Origin: Phialocephala subalpina | Taxonomy: Eukaryota > Ascomycota > Leotiomycetes > Helotiales > Mollisiaceae | Direction of reading: 5' to 3' | DNA length: 64,000 nucleotides | Assembly: GCA_900073065.1 (NCBI GenBank) | Contig: FJOG01000061.1 | Coordinates: 179,119-243,118, forward strand | Part shown: positions 33,197 through 43,942 of the stretch, one piece after another | Position numbering within the stretch: position 1 is the first letter of the stretch | How the letters are laid out: each line of letters starts with the position of its first letter | Translations under genes and position numbers: made by a program | The notes under the pieces: model-generated | The model's input: only the letters and a program-made list of their open reading frames with translations | The model's database searches: none | Told to the model about the DNA's origin: nothing

Positions 33197-35710
33197 TATA
33201 GACTTAGCCGATAGTTATTATGAGACTTGTATTGAGAGACTCCGGACAGACCCATTGGACGCCCCTTTACTAATTAGGCTTAGTTTCCCAAATCAAGATC
33301 TAGGAAATAAGTGTATAGAATAAATCATGGGTGCGCATCTAAAACTCCATTTTCGAGTAACCAATCGTCTTGCTAGCTTTATTCACACCACCCATGCGAC
33401 TATCGTGGCTCTTATCGGGGACGTTAAATGAGTGCTCGTGAAATCCAGGTCCGAATTTGATGTATCTGTTAAATGTCAGCGAAGGGTTAGGCTGATAAGG
33501 AGTCTAAGGACCGACGGAAGGGAAGCGCCCGGTAAGGCGAGGAGCTGCGAGGCTGAGCTTCCCTTTAAACGAGAAGATCAAAGATTAACCCTTAGGCGTT
33601 AAGGCATTTCCAAATGTCCCGAGATAGAAGAAACTTTCAGCCTGATGGCATATACCACACTCGACAACAACATGTCTGATTGCATACTAAGCGGAGACTG
33701 GCTGTGTCTGTCTAGGTTAACCCTGAGCCTATTCTGCCTCGCGAATGAGGAAGGGTGTGGCTCACCTTGTTGATACGGCTGATCCAAGCTCACTAGAGAT
33801 GCACCCAATAGGTAAGTCACTGGTACGTATGAGGTCACCAATCAGATTCAAGCCCCATCTCTATTCCCGTCGAAGATGAAGTTGACCCTACAATCCGCAC
33901 GCTCACCAACACATGCGCGACCTTCGGAAACTGATGCGCAGACGCCATTAATTCTCGCATATCATAGCTAGGTAGTTCCTCAAATTTAGCTGTTAATAAA
34001 CAAGATATATGTTCATTGCTCACAGGAAGGACTACTTTGCTTTTGGTGTTCAGCGTCGCCTCGAATTTTAAGCGACCAACCCCGGAATCTGCGCGACACC
34101 CCTCCAAAATTTATAAACTTTACAACCCTTTTATAAAACAATCCGAAATCTAAGTATATAATACTCCTAATTAGTGCGATCAACTTAATCTAAAAACAAA
34201 AACAATCGGATAAGAATTATAAGAGATATTAGAAGTTAAAGCTTAAAAATAGGCTACTTGCACACGAGTTGGTGTTGCACAGCCAAAGCCTGATTTTTGG
34301 CGACGCTGAACACCAAAAGCACAGTAGGGATTTTCACGTCAGCGGAACAGCATATGCAGTGGTAACGCACACTGACTTGCTTCTTGAAGTTCCATGCAAG
34401 CAAAGTACGTTAGCTCGGATGCAGTCGGCAGTGACAAAACCTGCAGTAAGATACGAAACTTTCTTTATCAAGACCCTCGTCTAAGGCCAAAGAGGTCTGA
34501 TAACGGACGTCAATCCGTCTTCGGCTGGGGTTGGGCGGCCACTTTATGCGCGCTTTGATCACATCCTTCAGCGTGCTTACCTCCGTAGAGGAACTTGCTT
34601 CTTCTGACTTTGCGCTATAAGCTTTTCGACTCGGAAACCTCATCAATCCGTTTTAGGGAAATTCGCAAAAGCGGCGCCCAAACCAAACTGCACTTAGTCG
34701 ATTAAGATTTCGAGCGACTTGGATACTTGGACAACAATTACGTTGCAACAAATATCAGGGCAATAATGGAGAAGGGGTCATTATCAGCTGTCGGCAGCGG
34801 TTGCCTCGTCTGACTTGCATAGAATTGACAATTTAAAGCAGCAATGAGGCGTTCAAAGACTGACGTAGGCTAAGGTAGGTAGGTACCTTTTTAAGCAATC
34901 TAATAGTAATAACGATACCACTTCTCTGCAGGTCTACAAGCGTCGAGATGTATGTTTTATGCGATGGTCCGTGTTTTGAAACTAAACAGGGTAGTTAAGG
35001 TTTTCTCTGTCGGAGGACCAACTATTGAGAACTTGGGGAGGGGATTTGGTGTGGAGGGGTAGGGCTGCGGTACGGTATCGGCGTGATGTTGTCGGCGTGA
35101 TCATCATCTGTAAGGGACTCAAGGGTTGCCCGTTGCCATGATGGACTTCGACCCCCAGAGATCCCGCCTCTGCCTCTTCCACGTCTGCACCTTCAGCACA
35201 CAAGCTGGGCGTCGCCAAAATACCCCTGCGGGAACTTTTTCCTATACCGCGACTTAGGCGGCGTGAGGCAGGATCTCGGTCGGAGGTCCAATCAATCCGG
35301 CAATCTCGTTACTGAGCCCCATCGAATGCACACATCAAGTCATCGAGAATGTAGCACAAGACATGCCTGTAGTGTAGGGAAGCATCGCAGAAGCCTTTTG
35401 TGGCAACAATAAATGACGAAGCAGTGGGGAGAACATGGCGGGTTTTGAAACTCAGTTGGCTTCCAAAAGGCACTCACGGGCAGAGTAAAGTGCGGGAAGA
35501 AATCATGGCATTGGTAATTTTTGTAAATGACATTCCAATTTCAAGATTGGTTCAAACCCGGCTAGTGTCTCCCCAATACCACAAATTGCAATTGCTTCCA
35601 GATGCCCAGATACGCCTCATACCAGGAAGGATCCTTTTTATGCCTCCTCCAACTGACGTCTTTGCAGGACACGCCAACCTTGGAGACTTAGAAGGGTAAT
35701 GTCCAAAGAG
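33197..35710. other. gene-poor spacer with an inverted repeat
   Basis: 2.5 kb without family-bearing frames. Contains the inverted repeat 34039/34299 and, from about 35090, the region homologous to the 3' flanks of SYGQ-1 and SYGQ-4 (CGGTCGGAGGTCCAATCAAT near 35277, TTGTGGCAACAATAAATGAC near 35398). Confidence 0.55.
34039..34320. repeat. inverted repeat, 22 bp perfect arms
   Basis: GCTTTTGGTGTTCAGCGTCG at 34039 and its reverse complement ending at 34320 match over 22 bases; outward extension (CTACTTT / CTACTGT) adds about seven more with one or two mismatches. The spacer is about 240 bases. Could be the ends of a small TIR element or a strong hairpin. Confidence 0.8.
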
Positions 35711-35895
35711 TTACTGTCCATAGGCTACCGAACATTAATTGCTATGCAAAGGCCGAGGAGAGGGCAAGGAAAGTGCGTACAAGTATCTCGAGGGTGAGGG
35801 ACCGCAGTCTGAGAAGAACCTGATGCTGTTGTGGAGGTAATTCCCACAGTAGGGCAAGGGCTGATTGGAATGGTGAGGGTGGAAGTTGAAGGCAT
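35711..35895 (-). CDS. SYGQ-2: micro-gene of the HPxD/SYGQ peptide family
   Basis: Exon 1 35895-35781 (115 bases), intron 35780-35725 (56 bases; GTACGC donor, CGGTAG acceptor), exon 2 35724-35711 (14 bases). Product 42 residues, MPSTSTLTIPISP at the start, AVPHPRDT at 31-38, SYGQ end. Closest to SYGQ-1 (shared MPSTST, SSQTAVPHPRDT versus SSPQTEVPHPRDT) and, with its 3' flank, part of the same segmental duplication. TATA (TATAAAG on minus) at about 36036-36042, about 145 bases before the ATG. Confidence 0.7.
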
Positions 35896-36106
35896 GTCGG
35901 AAGACAAACTGGACGTATGTTTTGAAGGTGCAGTGTGGAACTTTATGCGTGGCCTGAAGCGCTTGAGAAATCTTACTCTTCGAGTGAAGGGAGTTGAGAA
36001 AGAAAATCAGGTCAAGGAGCAGCAGGCTCTCGACTCTTTATAGCACAGTGATGCATATCAAAAGCATCAGATCTGCCAATGGGCTCGCTGAACTACGAAG
36101 CACTTC

Positions 36107-36116
36107 ATCGGTGACA
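36107..36116 (-). promoter_or_regulatory. shared upstream element of SYGQ-2
   Basis: Minus-strand TGTCACCGAT, about 65 bases upstream of the TATA box; matches the element before SYGQ-1, -5, -6 and -8. Confidence 0.5.
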
Positions 36117-36623
36117 GGTAAGGACGGAATCAAGAGCAGATGGACACATTAAAGATGTGCTCGACATTACTCCCGATTACTGGCCTAGTGGCTTGCTCAA
36201 TTGGTCAGGGCCTTGTGCAGACTTGATTGGCATGTCAAAAACAAGCCAAGGCTGAAGAGCCAGTCAAAAGAACCCCACAAAATCTTCTTGCTCCACTCTC
36301 CTGCATATTTCGCCTGCTGCATATTTCACCTGCTCAAGAAACCACGACCAGGTTCATAGCGATGTCAGGGTGTCAAACCTCTAGCCTCCCGCCAAAGTGG
36401 CTTCGCTTAAGATCCCTACTACCAGGTGGCATTGCAGCTGCATGCATGCGGACGAAGTCATCCGAAACGCCGCGCACAGTAACTTCGATTGCTAATTGAA
36501 TCGCGAATACTGTATCGAAAGAAACGCAGAATTAATCGAGAACTGTTTGAGCGATCCGACGGTCGACAAGTCTGACACGAGGAAACTCCACACGGAGAGA
36601 CCTCAATTCAGCCTCCGCTTGTG

Positions 36624-36798
36624 CTTGTGACACGTTGCACAAGACTCCCCTCTCTAGCACCCAGCAACGTTCGATAAGATGAAAGCCTCTCTGTTGGTTC
36701 CTGTGTCACGTCGCACAGATCAAGCGAAGAACATGCGGAAAGCTCGAAGCTCGATCCAAAGCTCCTGTTGTGCCGGTCCTTGTGACAAGTTGTACAAG
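36624..36798. repeat. three degenerate repeats spaced 77-78 bp
   Basis: CTTGTGACACGTTGCACAAG (36624), CTGTGTCACGTCGCACAG (36701) and CTTGTGACAAGTTGTACAAG (36779); each is itself a partial palindrome, and the 20 bases before each are also related (CTCC-GTTGTG-like). Confidence 0.65.
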
Positions 36799-37244
36799 AA
36801 CGAGTAGCAAGCCCAGTTCCTGCGAGGCCACAGCCTTGGTCTTGAAAAATACAGGGATTGACCAAACAAAATCCTCAGTGGACGCGGATCTTCGGAAGGC
36901 CTCATCACCGAATAGGAGGAGCAGCATCGTGATATTTTTCATGATCTTCACCTCCAAAATATAATATTAGTTAGATTTAAATACCATTCAAGAACAAATC
37001 CAAAATACAACAGATTAATTCAACGATGCCATAAACATGGTATTAAGGGCCAGCAAAATTTCTGAGAAATAGGCGAACTAATAGGTGATCAGAGTTTAAT
37101 ATTGCATCTATACCTTATAGCTTTACTCCATCCCACAATAATATAGCCCGCACATCCATCTCGTTCTCTATAATATATCTGAGAGCTCGAGCTCGGTAGT
37201 CTTGTGTGTGTGGATGAGAGTATAGGTGTGTGCTCGCTCGATAA

Positions 37245-37423
37245 TTACTATCTATAGACTTAATCGAATCAGCAGGTGCGCAAACGAGGTGCGCAAAGAA
37301 GAGGCAAGGACATACAAGTGTCTACAGGATGAGGTACAGCAGGCTTGACAGGGCCAGAGGTTTGTGTGGCTGCACTGGCACTACAATTGGTTGTGGCGTG
37401 GGTAGAGTGAAATGGCCGGGCAT
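37245..37423 (-). pseudogene. SYGQ-3: degenerate copy of the micro-gene family
   Basis: The 3' half of exon 1 (VKPAVPHPVDT), the donor GTATGT after ACTT (37315), the GATTAAG acceptor and a 14-base exon 2 are all recognisable. Two lesions: the only MP start (ATG at 37423) is one base out of frame with the HPVDT core, and exon 2 reads FY-R-stop because CAG has become TAG (a C-to-T change). It therefore cannot give the family peptide. Confidence 0.7.
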
Positions 37424-38416
37424 GATGAAGCAATGTTGGTCCAAAGAAGCAATAAAATATCTTGGGTTCTGGATTGGAGTGTGTTTGTAGAAGCAGACGG
37501 ATTTGAACTGCAGTTGCAGTTGCAGTAAAAAGGTAGGAAGAAAGAAGATCAAAGTGGCCGCTGGACCTCAGTCATATGAACCGGATCTCACTTAAGGCTG
37601 GCGTGCGGATTGCGGGGTCAACTCCACATTCTCTAAGAATAGAGCGGGTTGGAGGGTAAGTACCGATGAGTACCGTTGCATGCATCTTATTCGTTACCGA
37701 CCTGACCGTCAGTTGCCGCTGCACCTCAAGCGCCCAAGCTAAAGTTTGCAAGCAACCACTCCGCTACAGAGCCGCACCAGCGAAAAATTCGAGAAAGCGA
37801 TCGGCCGCTGTCATATTTTTTGCACCCCCAAACACAGACCCTCATTCCTAGTTTTCGTTTGGGTATTGATTCTCAACCAACCAATTGATACCAGCCCTCG
37901 GGGAACCCCCTGCAGCCACATGAATCCTCCAACACCGCGGCAGACTCATGAAGGAAGGGTCTAGGTCGGAGGTCCAATGAAACCTGCGATCTCGTACGGA
38001 GCTCCGGATGCAAGCATCAATTCATCGAGAGTGTAGCACAGGACACGCGTGTAATGTAGGGGAGCATCGCAGAGATGTTTCGTGGCAACAATAAACGGCG
38101 ATGCGGCGGCAAGAACACGGCGAGCTTTTAAAAGTCAATTGGTGTCCGAAAAGGCTCATAGGCAGCAGTCAAGTACGATCAGAAATGGGGGAAAGTTGCA
38201 AATCTCATTCATGGTTCAGATATCAAGACTAAGTTCCAGAACACCATAATGCCTCCCGCCGTCATGAGATCCAATTGTTCTTGCTATCTACGCAAACACG
38301 TCACATAACCCAAACGAACCCCTCTTACGCCTCCTATCTAACAAACACCTTCATGCATGCAGAAAAATCCGACCCTGGAGATCTCGAGGGGTATTTGAGT
38401 ATGTGAGCTCGAGGAA
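37424..38416. other. spacer homologous to SYGQ-1 and SYGQ-2 3' flanks
   Basis: From about 37600 to 38200 the DNA matches the flanks of SYGQ-1 and SYGQ-2: GCCGCTGCACCTCAAGCGCC (37713 region), GGTCGGAGGTCCAATGAAAC (37963 region), CGTGGCAACAATAAACGGCG (38081 region). SYGQ-3 promoter: minus-strand pyrimidine-rich leader with AGCGGCCAC near 37560. Confidence 0.6.
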
Positions 38417-38574
38417 CTACTGTCCATAGGCTACAAGATGTTAGGTGCCAAAGACAAGCAGAGTAGATGGAATAGAGAGAGGTGCATACAAGTGTCGTGA
38501 GGATGAGGGGCTACAGTCTGGGAAGAACCCGAGACTGTTGTAGATGTAGTCGGCACCACAGTTGGGTTAGGCAT
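38417..38574 (-). CDS. SYGQ-4: micro-gene of the family, start codon shifted
   Basis: Exon 1 38574-38490 (85 bases), intron 38489-38431 (59 bases; GTATGC donor, CCTAAC branch, TTGTAG acceptor), exon 2 38430-38417 (14 bases). Product 32 residues: MPNPTVVPTT start, VAPHPHDT core, SYGQ end. The position equivalent to the start codon of SYGQ-1 (38598-38596) reads ATA, followed by the expected PPNSTPT; the next in-frame Met gives a shorter peptide that again begins MP. The change is C-to-T before A on the plus strand, the favoured RIP target. TATATA at about 38726-38732, about 155 bases before the present ATG. Confidence 0.62.
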
Positions 38575-40432
38575 GGTAGGAGTGGAGTTTGGAGGTATGG
38601 TGAGAGGATGTTTTGATGTTGGTTCGACGCAACTCGGAAGTTTTTAGAAGTGATTTGAAACGATGTTGACTTATTGTGAAGTTGCAGTGAAAAGGAAAAG
38701 GAAAGATGAAGGTGGCCGCTCTGTCATATATACCTACCTCAATCTCCGGTGAAGAAAGCGGTTGGTCTTCATCGATTTGACTGACGAGGTAGTAAGTTGT
38801 ACTGACGAGGCAACCCCGCTGTTACCGTTTCTTCCAAGGTCTGGGACGGCACTTCTAAGGTCTGGGACAGCACTTCCAAGGTCTGGGACGGCACTTGCAT
38901 CTCGTGAACTTGTGTGCTGGGCGCGGCTCCTGATCTGCGATTTCGCAGGCTCGAACTAGTCGTGGACAAGATAACCCCAATGTGGGTCGACTGTCGACCA
39001 ACGATTCCAGTCGGTGACGAGGGACGAGAGGGAGAGGGAGGAGCCATATTCCGAATTTCAAGCACAATCATGCACGCAAGTGAGCGCCAGAAGCTCTGCC
39101 GATGAGGAGCCGCCTCCTGATTGGATCAATGACACGTGCATTTGACTCACATCCCTGCTAGAAACATGCAACGTTAAGCAGGAGTGTATTCCGCCGAAAC
39201 GCTGCAAACTATCCCGCTAATTGGTCGTGTTTTGCCAGTCGAAGAGATCATCAATGGTCAGGTTTTGTGGCTTGCATGCTTGCTCAGATCATTACATGAG
39301 TGAAGCATCCTTCCGACTGGGAATAGGATTCAATGTTCTCAATTGGATTGAGAAAAAGTTTTTTAACAAAATGGGGAAGGGATCAGCAGGACCCTTATCA
39401 ACCATTGAAGCGGCCAATACAAGCATCTGAGGGTTGTCCACGCCCAGCTTGGGTGAAGACGTCTAAACCAAGATGGAAAGGAAATCAAGATGCAGAGGGA
39501 ATCAAAAGTTATTGGGAGCACACAAGACTACTGCTCCGAAGCAGGCGGTGAGGCATTCAACTGAAACAAAGAATCAATGGCCCCGAAGTGCTATTTTTCT
39601 GTATTTCTGGAAGGCGAATGGAAGCATGAAGATCTTTCTTGAAATATCTGGACCTGCAGCTGCACCGTGGATCCTTGGCCCTTCAGGGGCGAGCTTACGT
39701 GCTAGGTGCATCTCGCTTGCCACCATGTCCCCTCGCGGAAACTTCAGCCGCCAGCCAAGATGTGCTAAAATGTGCCAAGCTGTTTCTGGAAAATGCTTAG
39801 AAACATCTTTCCGGTGTCAGATCGCGCGCAATGTCAGCACAGCGAGCCTTCTGATGATCTAGAAAACAAAAGTGGGTCTGAGAACTTGCAGGTTTACCCT
39901 TCGAACGGCTCGGCTGCAATCTGTCATAGGCTGGGCTGAAGCTAAACTTCTCCAGATTACACCGAGTCAACTTCCATCCAATGAGAAGGAGCCTAGCTCT
40001 TCCCACCAACGTCCCTGCGCGAACCTGTGGCGCTTTCACTTCTTCATCAAAAAAGCCACTCATGCAAAGCGAGGAAAGTGCAGGTTGTTGCATTGTACAA
40101 CATACAGGGGTCCTTCGTACCTTTCAACAAGAAGTGAGACCAGTCGACACCAAATTTTATGGGATCGGCGATCATAGATTTCATGAATTCGGAAGCTTTG
40201 ACAATCTGTCAAGTAAGGCCCTTGAATGATTGTACTGGTATTTGCGAAGCAGAAACAGAACACAAACGCGCGAAAAGTGGATAGCAAAACAGATAACGCA
40301 TTCTGTAATTCATTATTTCATAACATGTTGAACAACTAGAACAATGATTCAGCGACCATCTGATCCATTCAGACTAACAATGCATACGCTCTGCATCCAA
40401 CCAGGATCCAAACTCCACCATTCTTTGCGCGA
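38575..40432. other. spacer, mostly featureless
   Basis: SYGQ-4 promoter at the left, the 21-bp tandem repeat at 38836-38898, then about 1.5 kb with no family-bearing frame. Confidence 0.5.
38836..38898. repeat. 21-bp tandem repeat, three units
   Basis: Three units of AAGGTCTGGGACGGCACTTC plus one base with few differences. On minus it would code a seven-residue repeat (EVPSQTL), but no convincing gene surrounds it. Confidence 0.85.
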
Positions 40433-40587
40433 TTACTGCCCATAAACTATTTTCACATCAACAGCTGTGTAGAGACAATGAACATTGAGAGGAGACGCAT
40501 ACAAGGATCGAGGGGGTGCGGAACTACAGGCTTGGTGGAGGTGGGGGTTGCAGGAGGTTGATTTGGAGATGTAGATGATGCAGGCAT
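40433..40587 (-). CDS. SYGQ-5: micro-gene of the HPxD/SYGQ peptide family
   Basis: Exon 1 40587-40503 (85 bases), intron 40502-40447 (56 bases; GTATGC donor, GAAAATAG acceptor), exon 2 40446-40433 (14 bases). Product 32 residues: MPASSTSPNQPP start, VVPHPLDP core, FYGQ end. Belongs to the subgroup with DP instead of DT at the junction. TATAAAG on minus at about 40773-40779, about 190 bases before the ATG. Confidence 0.68.
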
Positions 40588-42256
40588 CTTTGATGTGGAT
40601 GTCGGATGTAGAGATACGTTGGAAGAGATGCTCGACTCGACCTTTGACTTGAGGTCTAATATGAAAGGTGAATTGGGGTCCGGGTTCGAATGCCTGAAGA
40701 ATTTTAATTGCCAACAAGTGGAGATAGAGAAAGAGGAAGGAAACGAGAGTTAAGCAGCGACTGACTGCTCAGCTTTATACATGAAGGAAGTATGCCAAGA
40801 GCAATTGAACGCCTCTACAGTGTCACTAGCACGAGGCATTCCATCGGTGACAAGAGAAGAAACCCAAAGGAGCATTGGTGCCATGTATTGGCTCGATGTT
40901 CTTTCCCTAGGTATACTGGAAACGATATCCATGCACGGCCAGTCCCACACCAAGCCACGTTGGACGTCTTCTACTGCACTGGACTAGGGGGCTGCATTCA
41001 AGTTGCGCGAGGCAGCCAAACAAGGCAGCCGTTTTGGAGTCACGTTTTGGCGCGTCCAATACGCGTAAAGTGCTTGCAGCACCCCCAGTCAAATCGCGTC
41101 TCCCCGAGCTGCCTTGGGCTTTGTGTGGTTACACAGCATAAATGCGTGTTCAAAGCTGCCGAACACACGAAATTCCACTGAATGGCCCCACCACAGAATC
41201 GCCAGTCGCTTACTCGCCCTCGGTAGCCCTGGCAACATTCTCCCCTTCCCTACAGCACTTTTTGCTTTGTGGCTGCGGCCGGTGCGGCTGCGTGGTTTGG
41301 GGGCTTGGGCTGTTGAAGGAAATTGAATTGGTGGTAGCCAAGAGCGCCGACTGGGGTTTGCACCCGATGTGGGGGCGGGCGCATTGGAGCCGCTTTGCAA
41401 GGGAGAGGGTTCAGATCTAACTGACGAGGCAGGTAGCACTCAAGCCTCGTGCAACTTGCTGAGGCTCATGTTATTGGACACCTAAATTGCAGACAGGAAC
41501 TTCGTCACAGAATATCGCTCGCTACCTCTTTCTTTCGGCTTCTTGCTGGCAGAGTGGCCAATAAGTCAGCCAACTGATCAACTGACTGATGACTGATTAC
41601 AATAAGCCAATAATTTGGCCATTTTCATTAGCCCAGTCAGTCAATTCGAATTATTCAACTGACCAGTAACTAATCAGTTGAGACCTTTGATTTTCGTGAT
41701 TTTAAAGTGCTTTTAGGTAGGATTTTTGGTGTTTTAGAGGGGTGTTTTAGGCATTTTAAAGGGGATTTCGGGTCGGAAAAACTTAAGACCGATACCTACC
41801 GCTCATGCCAGGGGAACCGGGCACATCGCATACTCACTAGCAACGGCAGTTTGAAAAGCAGATACAACAACGCAACCAGCGATAACCGAAGAACAATACA
41901 ATGGCACTTGCCACACCATGTGAGAGGCGAGGAGCACGAGAATGCGCGAGAAAGGGCAGAGCTAATACAGGCACTACTTTCCTGCAGCGGTTGAAACAGC
42001 GTAGAAAGCAAGCTGGTAGAGACGTTCAAGTAATATCAACGCAAAGTTTTATGTGTCGAAAAAGTCGCTATGAAACCCCCAAACCAAAATCCCAGACTGT
42101 CTTTCGAATTTGGCCTTGACCATACGCCGCAATATGGAGAAACAATGTCCTGAACTTCTTTTCCTTCCGTCCGTGCTAACCACACCAGATGTTCGTGTTT
42201 GAGTCGAAGGGGTATGGCAATCTTAAATTACTCCTCTAAGTCCATGCTCGAAGGGG
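40588..42256. other. spacer with SYGQ-5 promoter
   Basis: No other gene seen. 41560-41690 is unusually rich in ACTGA/TGACT words (for example GATCAACTGACTGATGACTG). A proline/serine-rich minus frame near 41090-41440 has no family. Confidence 0.5.
40843..40853 (-). promoter_or_regulatory. shared upstream element of SYGQ-5
   Basis: Minus-strand TTGTCACCGAT, about 64 bases upstream of the TATA box. Confidence 0.5.
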
Positions 42257-42435
42257 TTACTGCCCGTAGACTGGAAACAATTAGGATGTGGGGAGAAGAA
42301 GAACGGCCTCGCAAGCGGTAGGTACATACAAGGATCGGCAGGATGAACTGAAGATGAGGCAGAGGTTGGGGGAGGTGAAGGGTGGACGGTACAGACAGAT
42401 GGCTTGGGGGCAATTGGAGTGAAGCTTGAAGGCAT
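42257..42435 (-). CDS. SYGQ-6: micro-gene of the HPxD/SYGQ peptide family
   Basis: Exon 1 42435-42330 (106 bases), intron 42329-42271 (59 bases; GTATGT donor, CCTAAT branch, TTTCCAG acceptor), exon 2 42270-42257 (14 bases). Product 39 residues: MPSSFTPIAPKPS start, SSSVHPADP core, FYGQ end. Closest to SYGQ-7, which lies about 19 kb away on the other strand (SFTPI, PKPS/PRPS, PTSAS, SVHPADP shared). A TATA-like GAATATAG at about 42584-42594 lies about 155 bases before the ATG. Confidence 0.7.
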
Positions 42436-42692
42436 GTTGAGGTGGGGTTGGATCTGACAATGTAATAGCTGATTGGTTTCTATGGTGAGGGAGTGATGGA
42501 AGGAAGCCGAGCCCGAGTATAGATTGAAGGGTGGATAACAATCGAGAGAAAGACGTGCAGAAAGTTTCCGCAGGACACTTTTGCTTCTATATTCTTCAAC
42601 ATTCTGCCAAGGCACCTTGGCTCGTGGAACAGCGGGTGCATTCTGTAGACATTTCCTAAGCCAGCTGGCACCGCTGCTGCAAGATAGAATCT

Positions 42693-42703
42693 ATCGGTGA
42701 CAA
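42693..42703 (-). promoter_or_regulatory. shared upstream element of SYGQ-6
   Basis: Minus-strand TTGTCACCGAT, about 99 bases upstream of the TATA-like box. Confidence 0.5.
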
Positions 42704-43301
42704 AAGAAGCATATTGAATGTAACATTGGCTGGAAAGTAAGCCATGTTCAACTCTCGAAATCATCCATCGTCATACGCGATAGGAGGTACCCTGTCTCGC
42801 ATTAGCCAACAGGAATGCTCCCTTCCACGTCACGTGAGACAGAACGTTTGGCCAGTCGTACTACTCATCCCCCTCCTGCGGCTTTTGATATCTGCAGCAG
42901 AAACACATCCTGGCATTATCAATATCGGGGCAGTGGTATACAAGCAGGGCGCTTGCAGTGTCGGTATTTTCTTGACCGGAATCTGACACGGAGACCGGAG
43001 GGCTATTCCGGTTGGATGAGATCGTTGAGTAGGCTGTGTGGCTGTGCTAACGTTCGCCTGGTAATTGGCTTTTTGAACTTTTGAAGAGCCTCCCAAGTGT
43101 TACGGCTTGCAAGTAGACAAGCTCCCCGCCTCCCCGCCCATGCAGGGGGATATCTGTGGCTGGTAAGAGTTGCCTGATCAGATTTGAGCTTGTGATGTTT
43201 CAGGCTTAGACACGTAGGATGAAATCTAAGACGTCATTTTCAGAGCCTCGTCCGGACATCGAGACATGATTTGTTGAGATGCCCGGCTTCAACCCGGGTA
43301 G

Positions 43302-43465
43302 AGGTGTGCCACGATGCTTGCAAATGGAGATGCATAACCGAGGATCACAGCCAATTCCTTCCGCATCAATAGCTTGTGCAGCTCATGAGGCGTGTGCCAT
43401 GACCCTTGCAAATGGTAGTGCATCACCGAACCAACTCGTTCTGCGCCTACGTCTTGCAATACGCT
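43302..43465. repeat. diverged tandem repeat, unit 88 bp
   Basis: GTGTGCCACGATGCTTGCAA (43304) and GTGTGCCATGACCCTTGCAA (43392) start two units that continue with ATGG-x-GATGCAT/ATGGTAGTGCAT and an ACCGA motif. Confidence 0.75.
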
Positions 43466-43942
43466 GATAACTCTTTTTCCTGCGCGAGCAGTCACACGTG
43501 CTAGGTGTATCGCCGAAATCAGCAACAAACTTTCGTTGAACCTAATACCAATGAATGAGTTCGACGAGAATTCATCACCGAATCACCGACTCTTCCGCCT
43601 GGCCAATAGGCGTTTCTGACTGGTATCAAACAAGCATGGCAATAACTCCAACTAACTCCATAGCTAAAATTGCAAATTTGCTGCAGAACATGAAGGCACT
43701 TGCCGCGCAAAACAGAACAAGGCAGGAAGACATTGGTAAAATTGAAACGTCGAGAAAGCCGCAACAGTAGGCCATGTGCCACAATATCCATTGATGCAAC
43801 CGATATATACCCTACCCTACCATTATAGTCTCCCGTGACTACATGCTCGCAAACGCCGCCGGGTATAACTCCCACTATTATCCCAATCTTTCTCATGTGC
43901 AAATCTATACAACATATTGTACATCGAACCCTCTCACTGAGC

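Larger units (their letters stand above)
35896..37244. other. spacer with SYGQ-2 promoter and a degenerate repeat
   Basis: Promoter of SYGQ-2 at the left; three degenerate repeats at 36624-36798. No other gene seen; a hydrophobic minus-strand start (MLLLLF near 36930) is too weak to call. Confidence 0.5.
42436..43942. other. spacer with SYGQ-6 promoter and a tandem repeat
   Basis: No other gene seen; holds the 88-bp repeat at 43302-43465 and the 3' side of the transporter gene. Confidence 0.5.

Noticed and set aside
36706..36957. Small minus-strand frame with a hydrophobic start (possible secreted protein).
   Set aside because: The hydrophobic stretch is short, there is no clear cleavage site or cysteine pattern, and the frame overlaps the 78-base repeats.
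39414..39453. A ninth micro-gene copy (minus-strand CCCTCAGATGCTTGTATTGG resembling the exon-1 end).
   Set aside because: No matching 14-base exon 2, no MP start in frame and only short similarity; at most a very old relic.
41089..41439. Pro/Ser-rich 116-codon minus-strand frame.
   Set aside because: Low complexity, no start context or domain; probably chance.
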